From Castellaniella hirudinis (GTDB taxonomy: Bacteria; Pseudomonadota; Gammaproteobacteria; Burkholderiales; Burkholderiaceae_B), in the NCBI RefSeq assembly GCF_042651965.1, contig NZ_JBHSDY010000002.1:310001-374000 (forward strand): DNA of 64,000 nucleotides. The letters run 5' to 3'. Made by a program: the position numbers and the translations under genes. Below the pieces are notes generated by a model. It was given only the letters and a program-made list of their open reading frames with translations, was not told where the DNA came from and did no database searches. How positions within the stretch are numbered: the stretch's first letter is position 1; every line of letters begins with the position of its first letter. This document shows, piece after piece, positions 1 to 7,994 of this stretch.

Positions 1-565
1 CGCGCAACGCACGGACGATAGCCAGGATCTCGCGCACGATCAGCGGCGCCAGGCCCAGGCTCGGTTCGTCGAGCATCAGCAGGCGCGGGGCCGACATCAG
101 CGCGCGCCCCACGGCCAGCATCTGGCGTTCACCCCCGGACAAGGTATCTGCGCGCTGAGCGCGGCGTTCGGCCAGGCGCGGGAAACGCGCATACACCGAA
201 TCCAGGCGGTCGCGCAGCGCCTGCGGCCGCAGCCGGCGCGAATACGCCCCCAGGCGCAGATTGTCCAGCACCGACAGTTCGCCGAACAGTTCGCGCGTCT
301 CGGGCACCAGGCACAGGCCGCGCTCCACGCGCGCTTCGACGTCCAGGCCGCGCAAGTCCTCGCCTTCGAAACGCAAGGTGCCGCGTGAAGGCAGCAGGCC
401 CATCGCCGCCGCCAGCAGCGTCGTCTTGCCCGCGCCATTGGGACCGATGACCGAGACGATCCGGCCCGGGTCCAGGGTGACCGACACCCCGCGCACCGCC
501 TCGACTCGCCCATAGGCGACGTGCAGGTCGCCGATTTCCAGCATCGGGGTATTGCTGCTGCTCAT
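1..565 (-). CDS. livF: Branched-chain-type ABC transporter ATP-binding protein LivF (3' end cut by window edge)
   Basis: This is the ATPase of a LivFGHM-type importer for amino acids or aromatic acids, acting at the cytoplasmic face of the inner membrane. The visible 188 codons start MSSSNTPMLEIGDLHVAYGR and contain Walker A (GPNGAGKTT), the ABC signature LSGGERQML and Walker B (LLMLDEPSLGL), all intact. The ATG overlaps the stop of the upstream livMG gene in an ATGA, so the two are translationally coupled. It is the last visible gene of the operon that starts at iorA. The C-terminal part, normally about 45-50 further residues, lies outside the window. The substrate cannot be read from the sequence; the operon context suggests an aromatic acid or related compound. 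Confidence 0.93.
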   Translation of the reverse strand, partial: MSSSNTPMLEIGDLHVAYGRVEAVRGVSVTLDPGRIVSVIGPNGAGKTTLLAAAMGLLPSRGTLRFEGEDLRGLDVEARVERGLCLVPETRELFGELSVLDNLRLGAYSRRLRPQALRDRLDSVYARFPRLAERRAQRADTLSGGERQMLAVGRALMSAPRLLMLDEPSLGLAPLIVREILAIVRALR

Positions 566-2343
566 GTCGTCCCTCCCAGATAAGCCGCCTGCACACGCTC
601 GTCCGCACGCACGGCGGCCGGCACGCCCTCGACGAGCTTGGAGCCGAAATTCATCACCACCAGCCGGTCCACCAGGTTCATCACAAAGTCCATATCGTGT
701 TCCACGATCAGAATGGTCACCCCTTCTTCGCGCAGCTTGCGCAGCAGGTCCCCGAGCGCCATTTTTTCGTTGCGCCGCAGACCCGCGGCCGGCTCGTCCA
801 GCACCAGCAGCACGGGATCGGAGGCCAGGGCACGCGCAATCTCCAGGATGCGCTGGGTGCCCAAGGGCAGGCTGCCGGCCATTTCATGGGCGCGGTCGGC
901 CAGCCCGATCCGTTCGAGCTGATGCCGCGCCTCGTGCAGGATCTGGCGTTCTTCTTCGCGGTCCAGGCGCAGTCCTGCGCGCAGCATGCTGGGCCGCGTC
1001 CTGGCATGCACGCCCAGCGCGACGTTGTCCAGCAAGCTCATGTGCGGGCGCAGCTTCACGTGCTGGAAGGTGCGGCCCAGCCCCAGGCGGGCGATTTCAA
1101 GCTGCAGCATGCCGGTGATGTCGCGGCCCAGGAACCGGACCCGGCCGGACGTCATGGGGGCCGTGCCGGTCAGCAGGTTGAACATGGTCGATTTACCCGC
1201 GCCGTTCGGCCCGATCAGGCCCAGGATCTCGCCTGCGTTCAGATCGAAGCTGACGTCGTTGACGGCCGTCAGGCCGCCGAAGCGCTTGACCGCCCCCTGG
1301 ACGGACAGCACGGGCGTGCCCCGGGCCGGCATGGTGCGGTTCGGCAGCGGCCGGGCCGGCGCCTCCATCACGGCCGCTTTCCGGCCGAGGCCATGGCGAC
1401 GGCCCCAACGGCGCACGAAGGCCATCAGGCCGCCCCGGGCGAAATGCAGCAGCGCGATGAACAGGGCGGAAAACACGATGGCGTCGAGCTGGCCGGACCG
1501 CTGCGTCAGCAAGGGCAGGATGTCCTGCAGCGCGTTCTTGAGGGCCAGCACCAGGCCCGAACCCACCAGAGCGCCCGCCAGGCTGCCCAGGCCGCCCGAC
1601 ACCGCCATCAACAGATATTCGATGCTGGCATGCACGCTGAACGGCGAGGGACTGACGAAACGATTCATGTGGGCGTACAGCCAGCCCGCCAGACCGGCCA
1701 GCAGCGCGGCCGTCACGAACAGGGACAGCCGCAGCCGGTAGGCATCCGCCCCGACGCTGGCCAGCAGGGTCGAACCGCCGCGCAAGCCCCGGATGGCGCG
1801 GCCCGGGCGGGAATCGAGCAGGTTGCGGCTGAACAGGAACGCCAGGCCCACGACCACCCAGACGAGGTAGTACATGGCTTGCGGCTCCAGCAGCGACCAG
1901 CCGCCGACGTGCACCGGCGGGATGCCCGACAGGCCGGTATGCCGGCCCAGGGCATCGATATTGCCGAACAGCAGGGAAATGGACAGGCCCCAGGCGATCG
2001 TCGACAAGGCCAGGAAATGGCCGCCCAGACGCAGGGTCAGCGCGCCGATGGCCAGGGCGGACAGCCCCGTCAGCAGCAGCGCAAACGGCAGGCCCAGCCA
2101 CGGCGACAAGCCGTGGACCGTCGTCAGCCAGGCGCTGGCGTAGGCGGCGATGCCCACGAAGGCCGCCTGACCGAACGAGGTCGCGCCGCCGACCCCGGTC
2201 AGCAGGACCAGGCCCAGCGCGACCAGCGCGCCGATGCCGATCTCGTTGAACAACGAGACCGTGAAACTGCCCACGAAGAGCGGGAGCACCGCCAGGACGG
2301 CGATCAGGACCGCGAGCAGGATGCGGGGAGTGGACGGCTTCAT
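562..2343 (-). CDS. Fused LivM permease - LivG ATPase of branched-chain-type ABC importer
   Basis: A 593-residue fusion of the second membrane subunit and the first ATPase of a Liv-type importer. Residues 1 to about 315 form the LivM permease with roughly ten hydrophobic segments. A short basic linker follows, then an ATPase domain from about 345 to the end. The ATPase has Walker A GPNGAGKST near residue 380, a signature written LPLGTQRILEIA in place of LSGGQ (a variant I associate with LivG proteins), and Walker B VLLVLDEPAAG. LivM and LivG are usually separate genes, although fusions are known. Both ends overlap their neighbours by 4 bases (livH upstream, livF downstream), showing tight operon structure. 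The reading frame is open across the junction, with no sign of a sequencing frameshift. Confidence 0.93.
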   Translation of the reverse strand: MKPSTPRILLAVLIAVLAVLPLFVGSFTVSLFNEIGIGALVALGLVLLTGVGGATSFGQAAFVGIAAYASAWLTTVHGLSPWLGLPFALLLTGLSALAIGALTLRLGGHFLALSTIAWGLSISLLFGNIDALGRHTGLSGIPPVHVGGWSLLEPQAMYYLVWVVVGLAFLFSRNLLDSRPGRAIRGLRGGSTLLASVGADAYRLRLSLFVTAALLAGLAGWLYAHMNRFVSPSPFSVHASIEYLLMAVSGGLGSLAGALVGSGLVLALKNALQDILPLLTQRSGQLDAIVFSALFIALLHFARGGLMAFVRRWGRRHGLGRKAAVMEAPARPLPNRTMPARGTPVLSVQGAVKRFGGLTAVNDVSFDLNAGEILGLIGPNGAGKSTMFNLLTGTAPMTSGRVRFLGRDITGMLQLEIARLGLGRTFQHVKLRPHMSLLDNVALGVHARTRPSMLRAGLRLDREEERQILHEARHQLERIGLADRAHEMAGSLPLGTQRILEIARALASDPVLLVLDEPAAGLRRNEKMALGDLLRKLREEGVTILIVEHDMDFVMNLVDRLVVMNFGSKLVEGVPAAVRADERVQAAYLGGTT

Positions 2344-3395
2344 TGATCGATCTCCTCGACTTCTTCCTCATGGTGGCGCGCCATATAGGAACGCACCATC
2401 AGCACGGGGATCAGCAGGCTGAACACGATCGCGTCCTTGAGCGCGCCGCTCCAGAAAGACGCGAAACTCTCGAACACCCCGACGGCCAGCGCCCCCAGGG
2501 CGGTGGCCGGATAGCTCACCAGTCCGCCGATGATGGCGGCCACGAAGGCCTTCAGGCCGATGAGGAAGCCGGAGTCGTAGTAGATGGTGGTGACGGGCGC
2601 GATCAACACGCCGATGAACCCCGCCAGCAGGGACGCAGCGCCATAGGCCAGCATGGCGGTACGGGCGGGGCGGATGCCCACCAGCCGCGCGCCTACGCGG
2701 TTGACGGCCGTCGCGCGCAGCGCCTTGCCCGTCGACGTCCGCTCGAAGACGAGGTAGAACAAGCCGCTGAGCACGATCGCCGTGCCCACCATCAGGGCCA
2801 CCTGGCCGCTGACGTTGATGCCGTCGCCCAGCGTGAAGCCGCCCGAGGCCAGGGCCGCCGTACGCGAACCCTCGGGACCGAAGAACAGCAGGCCCAGGCC
2901 GGACAGGAGAAAGCTCAGGGCGAGGGACACGATCAGCAGCACCAGCACCGAGGCATCGGCGATGGGCTGGAACACCACGCGCGCCAGCAGCGGCGCCATC
3001 GGCACCACCAGCAGCACCGACGCGGCGACCCGGACGAATGCCGAGGTCTCGGGACCTGCAGCCATCCAGGCGATCAGGCAAGGCGCCAGCGGCAGCACGC
3101 CCCACAACAGCACGGCGCGGGGGATGCGGCGCGCTTCGCCCTTGCGGATCAGGCTGCCCAGTTCGGTCAGCAAGGCCACCGCGGCCAGCACGGCCACCAG
3201 GCCGATGGTCGGCGGCACCAGGCCCGCCTCGAAGGCCGCCAGGCTCAGGGCGGCGAAAGCCGCAATGTCGCCGAACGGTACGAAGACGACCCGCGTGACC
3301 GAAAAGATCAGCACCAACCCCAAGCCCGCAAGCAGGTAGATGGCGCCATTGGCCAGGCCGTCGATCCCCAGAATGAGGGCGATGTCCCATGTCAT
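2340..3395 (-). CDS. livH: Branched-chain-type ABC transporter permease LivH
   Basis: First membrane subunit of the Liv-type importer, 351 residues, hydrophobic throughout. It begins MTWDIALILGIDGLANGAIY, the usual LivH N-terminus (helix followed by NGxxYxLxxLG), and keeps the conserved GLKAFVAAIIGGLVSYPATALGAL-type segment near the C-terminus. It is longer than the usual 290-310 residues. The extra length lies near residues 80-120, a loop with basic residues plus one or two added hydrophobic stretches. The stop overlaps the start of livMG by 4 bases, and the solute-binding gene ends 39 bases upstream. It presumably pairs with the LivM half of the fusion to form the channel for ligand delivered by one of the two binding proteins encoded just upstream. 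Confidence 0.92.
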   Translation of the reverse strand: MTWDIALILGIDGLANGAIYLLAGLGLVLIFSVTRVVFVPFGDIAAFAALSLAAFEAGLVPPTIGLVAVLAAVALLTELGSLIRKGEARRIPRAVLLWGVLPLAPCLIAWMAAGPETSAFVRVAASVLLVVPMAPLLARVVFQPIADASVLVLLIVSLALSFLLSGLGLLFFGPEGSRTAALASGGFTLGDGINVSGQVALMVGTAIVLSGLFYLVFERTSTGKALRATAVNRVGARLVGIRPARTAMLAYGAASLLAGFIGVLIAPVTTIYYDSGFLIGLKAFVAAIIGGLVSYPATALGALAVGVFESFASFWSGALKDAIVFSLLIPVLMVRSYMARHHEEEVEEIDQ

Positions 3396-3434
3396 GATGT
3401 GAAGTTCCTTTGTCTCGTTGCCGCAGACGGCTTT

Positions 3435-4628
3435 TTATTGGCCCGACGGCGCCGGCTGCGCAGCCAGCTTCCACCGCCCGCCCTCCATGCGCACCATGAC
3501 GACCGCACGCTCGTCCAGACCGTAGCGGCTGCCGGGCGTGAAGGTGTAGATGCCGTGCGTGCCCGCCAGGTCCCGGGTGGACACGATGGCCTCCTTGAGC
3601 GCCTGCCGATAGGCAGGGGTCCCCGGCTGCTCGTCCTTCACCCGCGCGGCGGCATCGGCGAGCACGAGCAAGGCGTCGTAGGTATAGGCCGAGAACGCAT
3701 CCACCGGCGGCGCGCCGTAGAGCTTCTCGTAGGACGCGCGAAACGCCATCGACGCCTCGCGCACCGGATCGCCGGCCGGCAGTTGTTCGGCGACCAGCAC
3801 GGGGCCGCTGGGCACCTCGAGCCCTTCGATCGAACGGCCGCCCACCCGCACGAAATCGGCGTTGATCAGGCCGTGCGTGCCGTAGATCCGCCCGGCGTAC
3901 TGGCGGTTTGCAAGTTCCAGGTACGGCAGCGCGCCCGGCGTGCCGCTGTTGCCCGCGAAGACGGCGTCCGGCCGCTTGGCGACGATCTTCAGCACCTGCC
4001 CGGCCACCGACATGTCGCCGCGCGCATACCGCTCGTTGGCGACCACCTGGATGCCCAGTTCGCCCGCGCTGCGCACCAGCGAGTCATAGGCCAGGTCTCC
4101 CAGGGCGTCCGAAAAACCGATGAACGCTACGGTCTTGACCCCCTCGGCCTTCATGCGCTTGACCACGGCCGACACCATCAGTTCGAACGGCTGCGAGGTC
4201 GCCACCGTCCAGTCGTGCTCGGGCCCGGGCAGCGAGACCGGCGTGGGCGAAATCAACGGGGTCTTCAGTTCCTGGGCGACGGCGGCGATCGCCATCGCGC
4301 CCGGCACGCCCGAGGTCCCGATGAGGACGTCCACCTTGTCCTCGTTGACCAGCTTGCGCGCATTGCGTCCCGCCGTGGTCGGGTCGGAAGCATCGTCCAG
4401 CACGATGAGCTCCACCCGATGTCCGGCAATCTCGGGGAACCGGGCATGGGCGGCGCGGACCCCTTTTTCATAAGGGATGCCCAGCGCCGACACCGGACCC
4501 GACAGGGAGCTGATCACGCCCACCTTCAGGTCCGCCCCCCAGGCGCCGGCCGCCATGCAGGACACGCCCGCCAGGAGCAGGCCGCGCAGCAGGCGCGGCA
4601 GCGCGCCCATTTTCAGCATCGGAATCAT
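3435..4628 (-). CDS. Periplasmic ABC solute-binding protein, Leu/Ile/Val-binding (Peripla_BP_6) family, copy 1
   Basis: A 397-residue periplasmic receptor for the adjacent Liv-type importer. The start chosen is MIPMLKMGALPRLLR because GGAGAGAGAC stands directly before this ATG; an ATG five codons upstream has no such site. A signal peptide follows, cleaved near AAGAWGA. The mature part has the family pattern: LKVGVISSLSGPVSALG, then a first lobe with DDASDPTTAGRNARKL and a second lobe starting near residue 140. It is a clear tandem paralogue of the next gene, with shared blocks such as NERYARGD, SVAGQVLKIV and GNSGTPGALPYL. The ligand is unknown; this family binds branched-chain amino acids, amides and aromatic acids. 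Confidence 0.92.
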   Translation of the reverse strand: MIPMLKMGALPRLLRGLLLAGVSCMAAGAWGADLKVGVISSLSGPVSALGIPYEKGVRAAHARFPEIAGHRVELIVLDDASDPTTAGRNARKLVNEDKVDVLIGTSGVPGAMAIAAVAQELKTPLISPTPVSLPGPEHDWTVATSQPFELMVSAVVKRMKAEGVKTVAFIGFSDALGDLAYDSLVRSAGELGIQVVANERYARGDMSVAGQVLKIVAKRPDAVFAGNSGTPGALPYLELANRQYAGRIYGTHGLINADFVRVGGRSIEGLEVPSGPVLVAEQLPAGDPVREASMAFRASYEKLYGAPPVDAFSAYTYDALLVLADAAARVKDEQPGTPAYRQALKEAIVSTRDLAGTHGIYTFTPGSRYGLDERAVVMVRMEGGRWKLAAQPAPSGQ

Positions 4629-4697
4629 GTCTCTCTCCGTCAATCAGCAAGTACGCGCCCAGGCGGGCACGGCGGCCGGGCCGCCGTCTCAGGGGTC

Positions 4698-5864
4698 TCA
4701 GGGGACCAGCTTCCAGCGGCCCTTTTCGAGCCGCACCACCACGCGGGAACGTTCGTCCGTGCCGTAGGTCGTGTCTTCATGGAAGTTGTAGACCGCATGG
4801 GTCCCCACCAGCTCCTTGGTGCTCTTGATCGCATCGCGCAGCGCCTGGCGGAATTCCGGCGTGCCCGGCTCGGCCTTGGCCGAAGCGCGCTTGGCGGCAT
4901 CCAGGAAGATCAGCCAGGCGTCGAAGGAGTAGGCGGAAAACGCGTCTTCGGCAGGGGCGTTGTTGGCCTTCTGGTAGGCGTCGCGATAGGCCAGGGCCAC
5001 CTTGCGGATCGGGTTGCTCTCGGGCAACTGCTCGGCGACGATGACCGGTCCGGTCGGGGCCAGCAGGCCTTCGACGGAACTGCGCGCCACGTTGATGAAG
5101 GCCGGGTTGATCAAGGCGTGCGTGCCGTAGAGCTTGCCCTTGTAGCCGCGGTCGGCCAGCGCCAGGTACGGCAGCGCGCCCGGCGTGCCCGAATTGCCCG
5201 TGATCACGGCATCGGGATGCTGGGACACGATCTTCAGGACCTGGCCGGCCACCGAGGTGTCGCCGCGCGCGTAGCGTTCGTTGGAGACGACCTTGATGCC
5301 CGCGTCAGGCGTCGTTTTCTGCAGCGCCTCGTAGACCTGGTCGCCCCAGGCATCCGAAAAGCCGATGTAGCCCAGCGTCTTCACGCCTTCTTTCTTCATG
5401 TGGTCGACCACGGCGCTGATCATCAGCGTGGCAGGCTGCGGCACCGTCACCACCCATTCGGCTTCCGCGCCCGACAGGCTGGCGTGGGCGATGGAGATCA
5501 GCGGCGTCTTGGATTCACGCGCCACCGCGGCGATCGCCAGGGCGCCGGGCGAACCGGCCGTCCCGATGATGGCGTCCACCTTGTCTTCTTCGATCAGCTT
5601 GCGGGCGTTGCGCGCCGCCGTGCTGGGGTCCGAAGCATCATCCAGCTGGATCAGCCGGACCTTGCGCCCATCGATCTCGGACTGGTAGGCCTGTCCCGCC
5701 TGGATGCCCTTCTGGTAGGGAATGCCCAGCGAGGACACCGGCCCCACCAGCGAGGTGACGAAGCCGACGGTGTAGTCAGCCGCGTAGGCTGCCGGCAATG
5801 CGGCCATCAGAGCCGCCGTGGTAACAGTCGCAGCCAGGCCGCGCAGGGTACGGAGAGACTTCAT
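4698..5864 (-). CDS. Periplasmic ABC solute-binding protein, Peripla_BP_6 family, copy 2
   Basis: A 388-residue periplasmic receptor with a signal peptide ending near AALPAAYA. An AAGGAG ribosome site lies 7 bases before the ATG. The mature protein starts DYTVGFVTSLVGPVSSLG and matches copy 1 along its whole length (DDASDPST, NARKLIEEDKVDAIIGT, NERYARGD, GNSGTPGALPYL, EDAFSAYS). The pair is therefore a tandem duplication feeding one permease. Residues differ where the ligand carboxylate is usually gripped (SIAHASLSGAE here against SPTPVSLPGPE in copy 1), so the two may bind different, related ligands. It sits 28 bases downstream of the cyclase-family gene, in one operon. Confidence 0.93.
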   Translation of the reverse strand: MKSLRTLRGLAATVTTAALMAALPAAYAADYTVGFVTSLVGPVSSLGIPYQKGIQAGQAYQSEIDGRKVRLIQLDDASDPSTAARNARKLIEEDKVDAIIGTAGSPGALAIAAVARESKTPLISIAHASLSGAEAEWVVTVPQPATLMISAVVDHMKKEGVKTLGYIGFSDAWGDQVYEALQKTTPDAGIKVVSNERYARGDTSVAGQVLKIVSQHPDAVITGNSGTPGALPYLALADRGYKGKLYGTHALINPAFINVARSSVEGLLAPTGPVIVAEQLPESNPIRKVALAYRDAYQKANNAPAEDAFSAYSFDAWLIFLDAAKRASAKAEPGTPEFRQALRDAIKSTKELVGTHAVYNFHEDTTYGTDERSRVVVRLEKGRWKLVP

Positions 5865-5892
5865 GGTGAACTCCTTGAGAGAGAGGACTACA

Positions 5893-6720
5893 TCAGGCGC
5901 CAGGCACGAGAGCCAGCACGCGCAGGGGGCTGCCGCTGCCCTTTTCGATCTTCAGCGGCGGGCAGATCAGCACCGCGCCGGAGGCGGGCAGCCGATCCAG
6001 ATTGCACAGACACTGCAGGCCGTAACGCCCGGCGCCGTGCATGAAGTAGTGGCAGGGATACGGCGGACGCAGGTGATACCCCTGGCCCGCATCCGTACCG
6101 ATGGCCTCGGAGCCGAAGCCCAGCACATCGCGCTGCTCGATCAGGAAGCGCACCGCCTCGGCGCTCGGCCCCGGCGTGTGCTGGCCGGTTTCATCGAAGT
6201 TCTGATAGGCCTCGGGGTCCTGCCGTTTGGACCAGTCGGTGCGCATCAGCACCCAGGAACCGGCGGGAATGCGGCCATACGCCGCCTCCCAGTCCTGGAT
6301 GTCCTCGATCGTCAGCAGGTAGTCCGGGTCGTCCTTGACCTGGGGCGAACAATCGATGACGCAGGCCGGCGCCACGAAATGCTGCACCGGGATGGTGTCG
6401 ACGGAATTGTTCGGCAGATCGCGGCCCGAGATCCAGTGGATCGGCGCATCGAAGTGCGTCCCCGTGTGTTCGCCGCAGGAAAAGTTGTTCCAGTACCAGC
6501 CCGGTCCGCGCTCGTCGTACTTCGAGACTTCCTCGATGCGGAAAGGCCAGCACTGCCCCATTTCGGGCGGCAGCGCGATCTGCGGAAACTCGGGCGTCAG
6601 GGTCTGGGTCAGGTCGATGACCTGGATGCCGCCGCCGGCCAGGGCCTGGGCCAGGCCCATCAGGGCCTGGGCGCCGGTCAGCGCCCCGGTCTTGCCGGTC
6701 TCGTGCTCGTGATTGCTCAT
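5893..6720 (-). CDS. Cyclase-family metal-dependent hydrolase (kynurenine formamidase / isatin hydrolase-like)
   Basis: A 275-residue member of the cyclase superfamily, whose members hydrolyse amide or lactam bonds with bound Mn or Zn. The metal-binding block H85-TGT-H89-F-D91-APIH95 is intact. Known relatives include KynB (N-formylkynurenine to kynurenine) and isatin hydrolase (isatin to isatinate), both of which feed anthranilate metabolism. The sequence alone does not choose between them. The start at 6720 is preceded by TGGAGAGCATCAA; a longer in-frame ORF to 6993 overlaps the upstream gene and was rejected. It lies 20 bases after the DUF35-SDR gene in the iorA operon, so its substrate is probably an intermediate of the same pathway. 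Confidence 0.85.
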   Translation of the reverse strand: MSNHEHETGKTGALTGAQALMGLAQALAGGGIQVIDLTQTLTPEFPQIALPPEMGQCWPFRIEEVSKYDERGPGWYWNNFSCGEHTGTHFDAPIHWISGRDLPNNSVDTIPVQHFVAPACVIDCSPQVKDDPDYLLTIEDIQDWEAAYGRIPAGSWVLMRTDWSKRQDPEAYQNFDETGQHTPGPSAEAVRFLIEQRDVLGFGSEAIGTDAGQGYHLRPPYPCHYFMHGAGRYGLQCLCNLDRLPASGAVLICPPLKIEKGSGSPLRVLALVPGA

Positions 6721-6740
6721 TTGATGCTCTCCACAGGCGA

Positions 6741-7994
6741 TCAGCCGCCGTTCGTCGCCAGTTCGCGTTCCAGAACCTTGGGGTTGTCGCGCCAGCGCTC
6801 CAGCCATTCCTGGGCCACGTCGCCCGGATAGACGTCTTCCACGCCGTCGCGCAGCGCATTCACGATGGCCTTGGCCAGCGCATCCGGCGCCAGCTTGGGC
6901 GGCGGCATGAGCTGGTTCCATTCGTCGTCCACCGGACCGGGGAAGACGTTGATCACCCGGATCCCCGCCGGGCGCATCTCGGCGCGCAGGCACTGCGCCA
7001 GCGAATACGCGGCGGCCTTGCTGGCGCTGAACGTGCCTTGCGGCGGGAAGTTGGACAAGGCGTAGATGGACAGCAGGTTGACCCAGGCGGTGGCGGTCAC
7101 CGTTCCGTCGGCCGAGCGGCCCTTGAGCGCGGGACCGAACTCCTGCGCCAGCCGCAGCAGGCCGAAATAATTGATGTCCATTTCGGCGCGGGCCACGTCC
7201 GTGCCCCGGCGCGAGCCGATGCCGTAAGTGCGATGCACTTCGGCGTTGTTGATGACGATATCGACCTTGCCGCCGATCGCGCCGGCCAGTTCCGTGACGC
7301 TGCGGCCATCCGTCAGGTCCAGCGACACCAGCGACACCTGGGGCAGCGCGGTGATCTCGTCCAGCCCGCCCAGCTTTTTCCAGGGCTCGGCATGGCCGAC
7401 CCAGACGATCTCGGCGCCCGCCTTGACGAGCGCCCGGACGATGGCCTGCCCGACCTCGGACTTGCCGTCCGTCACCAGGACTTTGCGAAACTTGGGGTCG
7501 CTGGTCATTTCACGCAGCATTTTGTCGTCCGCCATATGCGCACTTCCTTCCAGAGGGAAACCAATCAGTACGGCCTGTCCCGCGCGGTCCAGGCGCGCGC
7601 CCACCTTCACGCGCCGGGGCGCCGGGCCGACCTCGCCATGCAGGTGCACCATCACGGTCGGGCCGGCATCCAGGCGCACAAAGCCCAGCCGCCAGGGCAG
7701 CCGTTCACGAAAGAACAAGTCATTGCTGTGATGCAGGGTGGTGTCGCTCAGCAGCTCGCCTTCGCCGCTCTGCTCACGCCAGCTCATCTGCGACGACAGG
7801 CACTGGACGCAGGCCGAACGCGGCGGGTACTGGGTGGTTCCGCACGCATCGCAGACCTGCAGCTCGAACCGGCCCTCGGCTGCTGCTGCGGTGATGCCCA
7901 GCGCCACGCGGCCGCGCGCCCAGGGCGGCAGGTTCATCTGCCGTGTGCGCAGGACCGGATTCTTGCGCTTGGGCTTCATCAGAGGCATGGTCAT
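6741..7994 (-). CDS. DUF35 OB-fold / zinc-ribbon protein fused to an SDR-like domain
   Basis: A 417-residue two-domain protein. The N-terminal part (about 1-160) is a DUF35 acyl-CoA-associated OB-fold with a zinc ribbon at C48-x2-C51 and C62-x2-C65. The rest (about 165-417) has the short-chain dehydrogenase fold pattern, including VDIVINNAEV and INVFPGPV. The SDR part is degenerate: the cofactor motif TGxxxGxG reads TDGKSEVG, and the catalytic YxxxK reads FSASK (TTC at the Tyr position). DUF35 proteins normally partner thiolase-like proteins, and this gene overlaps the thiolase-like gene by an ATGA. The SDR part may be inactive, structural or unconventional. The start at 7994 is fixed by that overlap. 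Confidence 0.85.
   Translation of the reverse strand: MTMPLMKPKRKNPVLRTRQMNLPPWARGRVALGITAAAAEGRFELQVCDACGTTQYPPRSACVQCLSSQMSWREQSGEGELLSDTTLHHSNDLFFRERLPWRLGFVRLDAGPTVMVHLHGEVGPAPRRVKVGARLDRAGQAVLIGFPLEGSAHMADDKMLREMTSDPKFRKVLVTDGKSEVGQAIVRALVKAGAEIVWVGHAEPWKKLGGLDEITALPQVSLVSLDLTDGRSVTELAGAIGGKVDIVINNAEVHRTYGIGSRRGTDVARAEMDINYFGLLRLAQEFGPALKGRSADGTVTATAWVNLLSIYALSNFPPQGTFSASKAAAYSLAQCLRAEMRPAGIRVINVFPGPVDDEWNQLMPPPKLAPDALAKAIVNALRDGVEDVYPGDVAQEWLERWRDNPKVLERELATNGG

Noticed and set aside
2343..6044. Very long plus-strand ORF opposite the liv genes
   Set aside because: It is an antisense frame of GC-rich DNA. Its His/Arg/Gln-rich translation matches no family, and five well-supported genes lie on the other strand.
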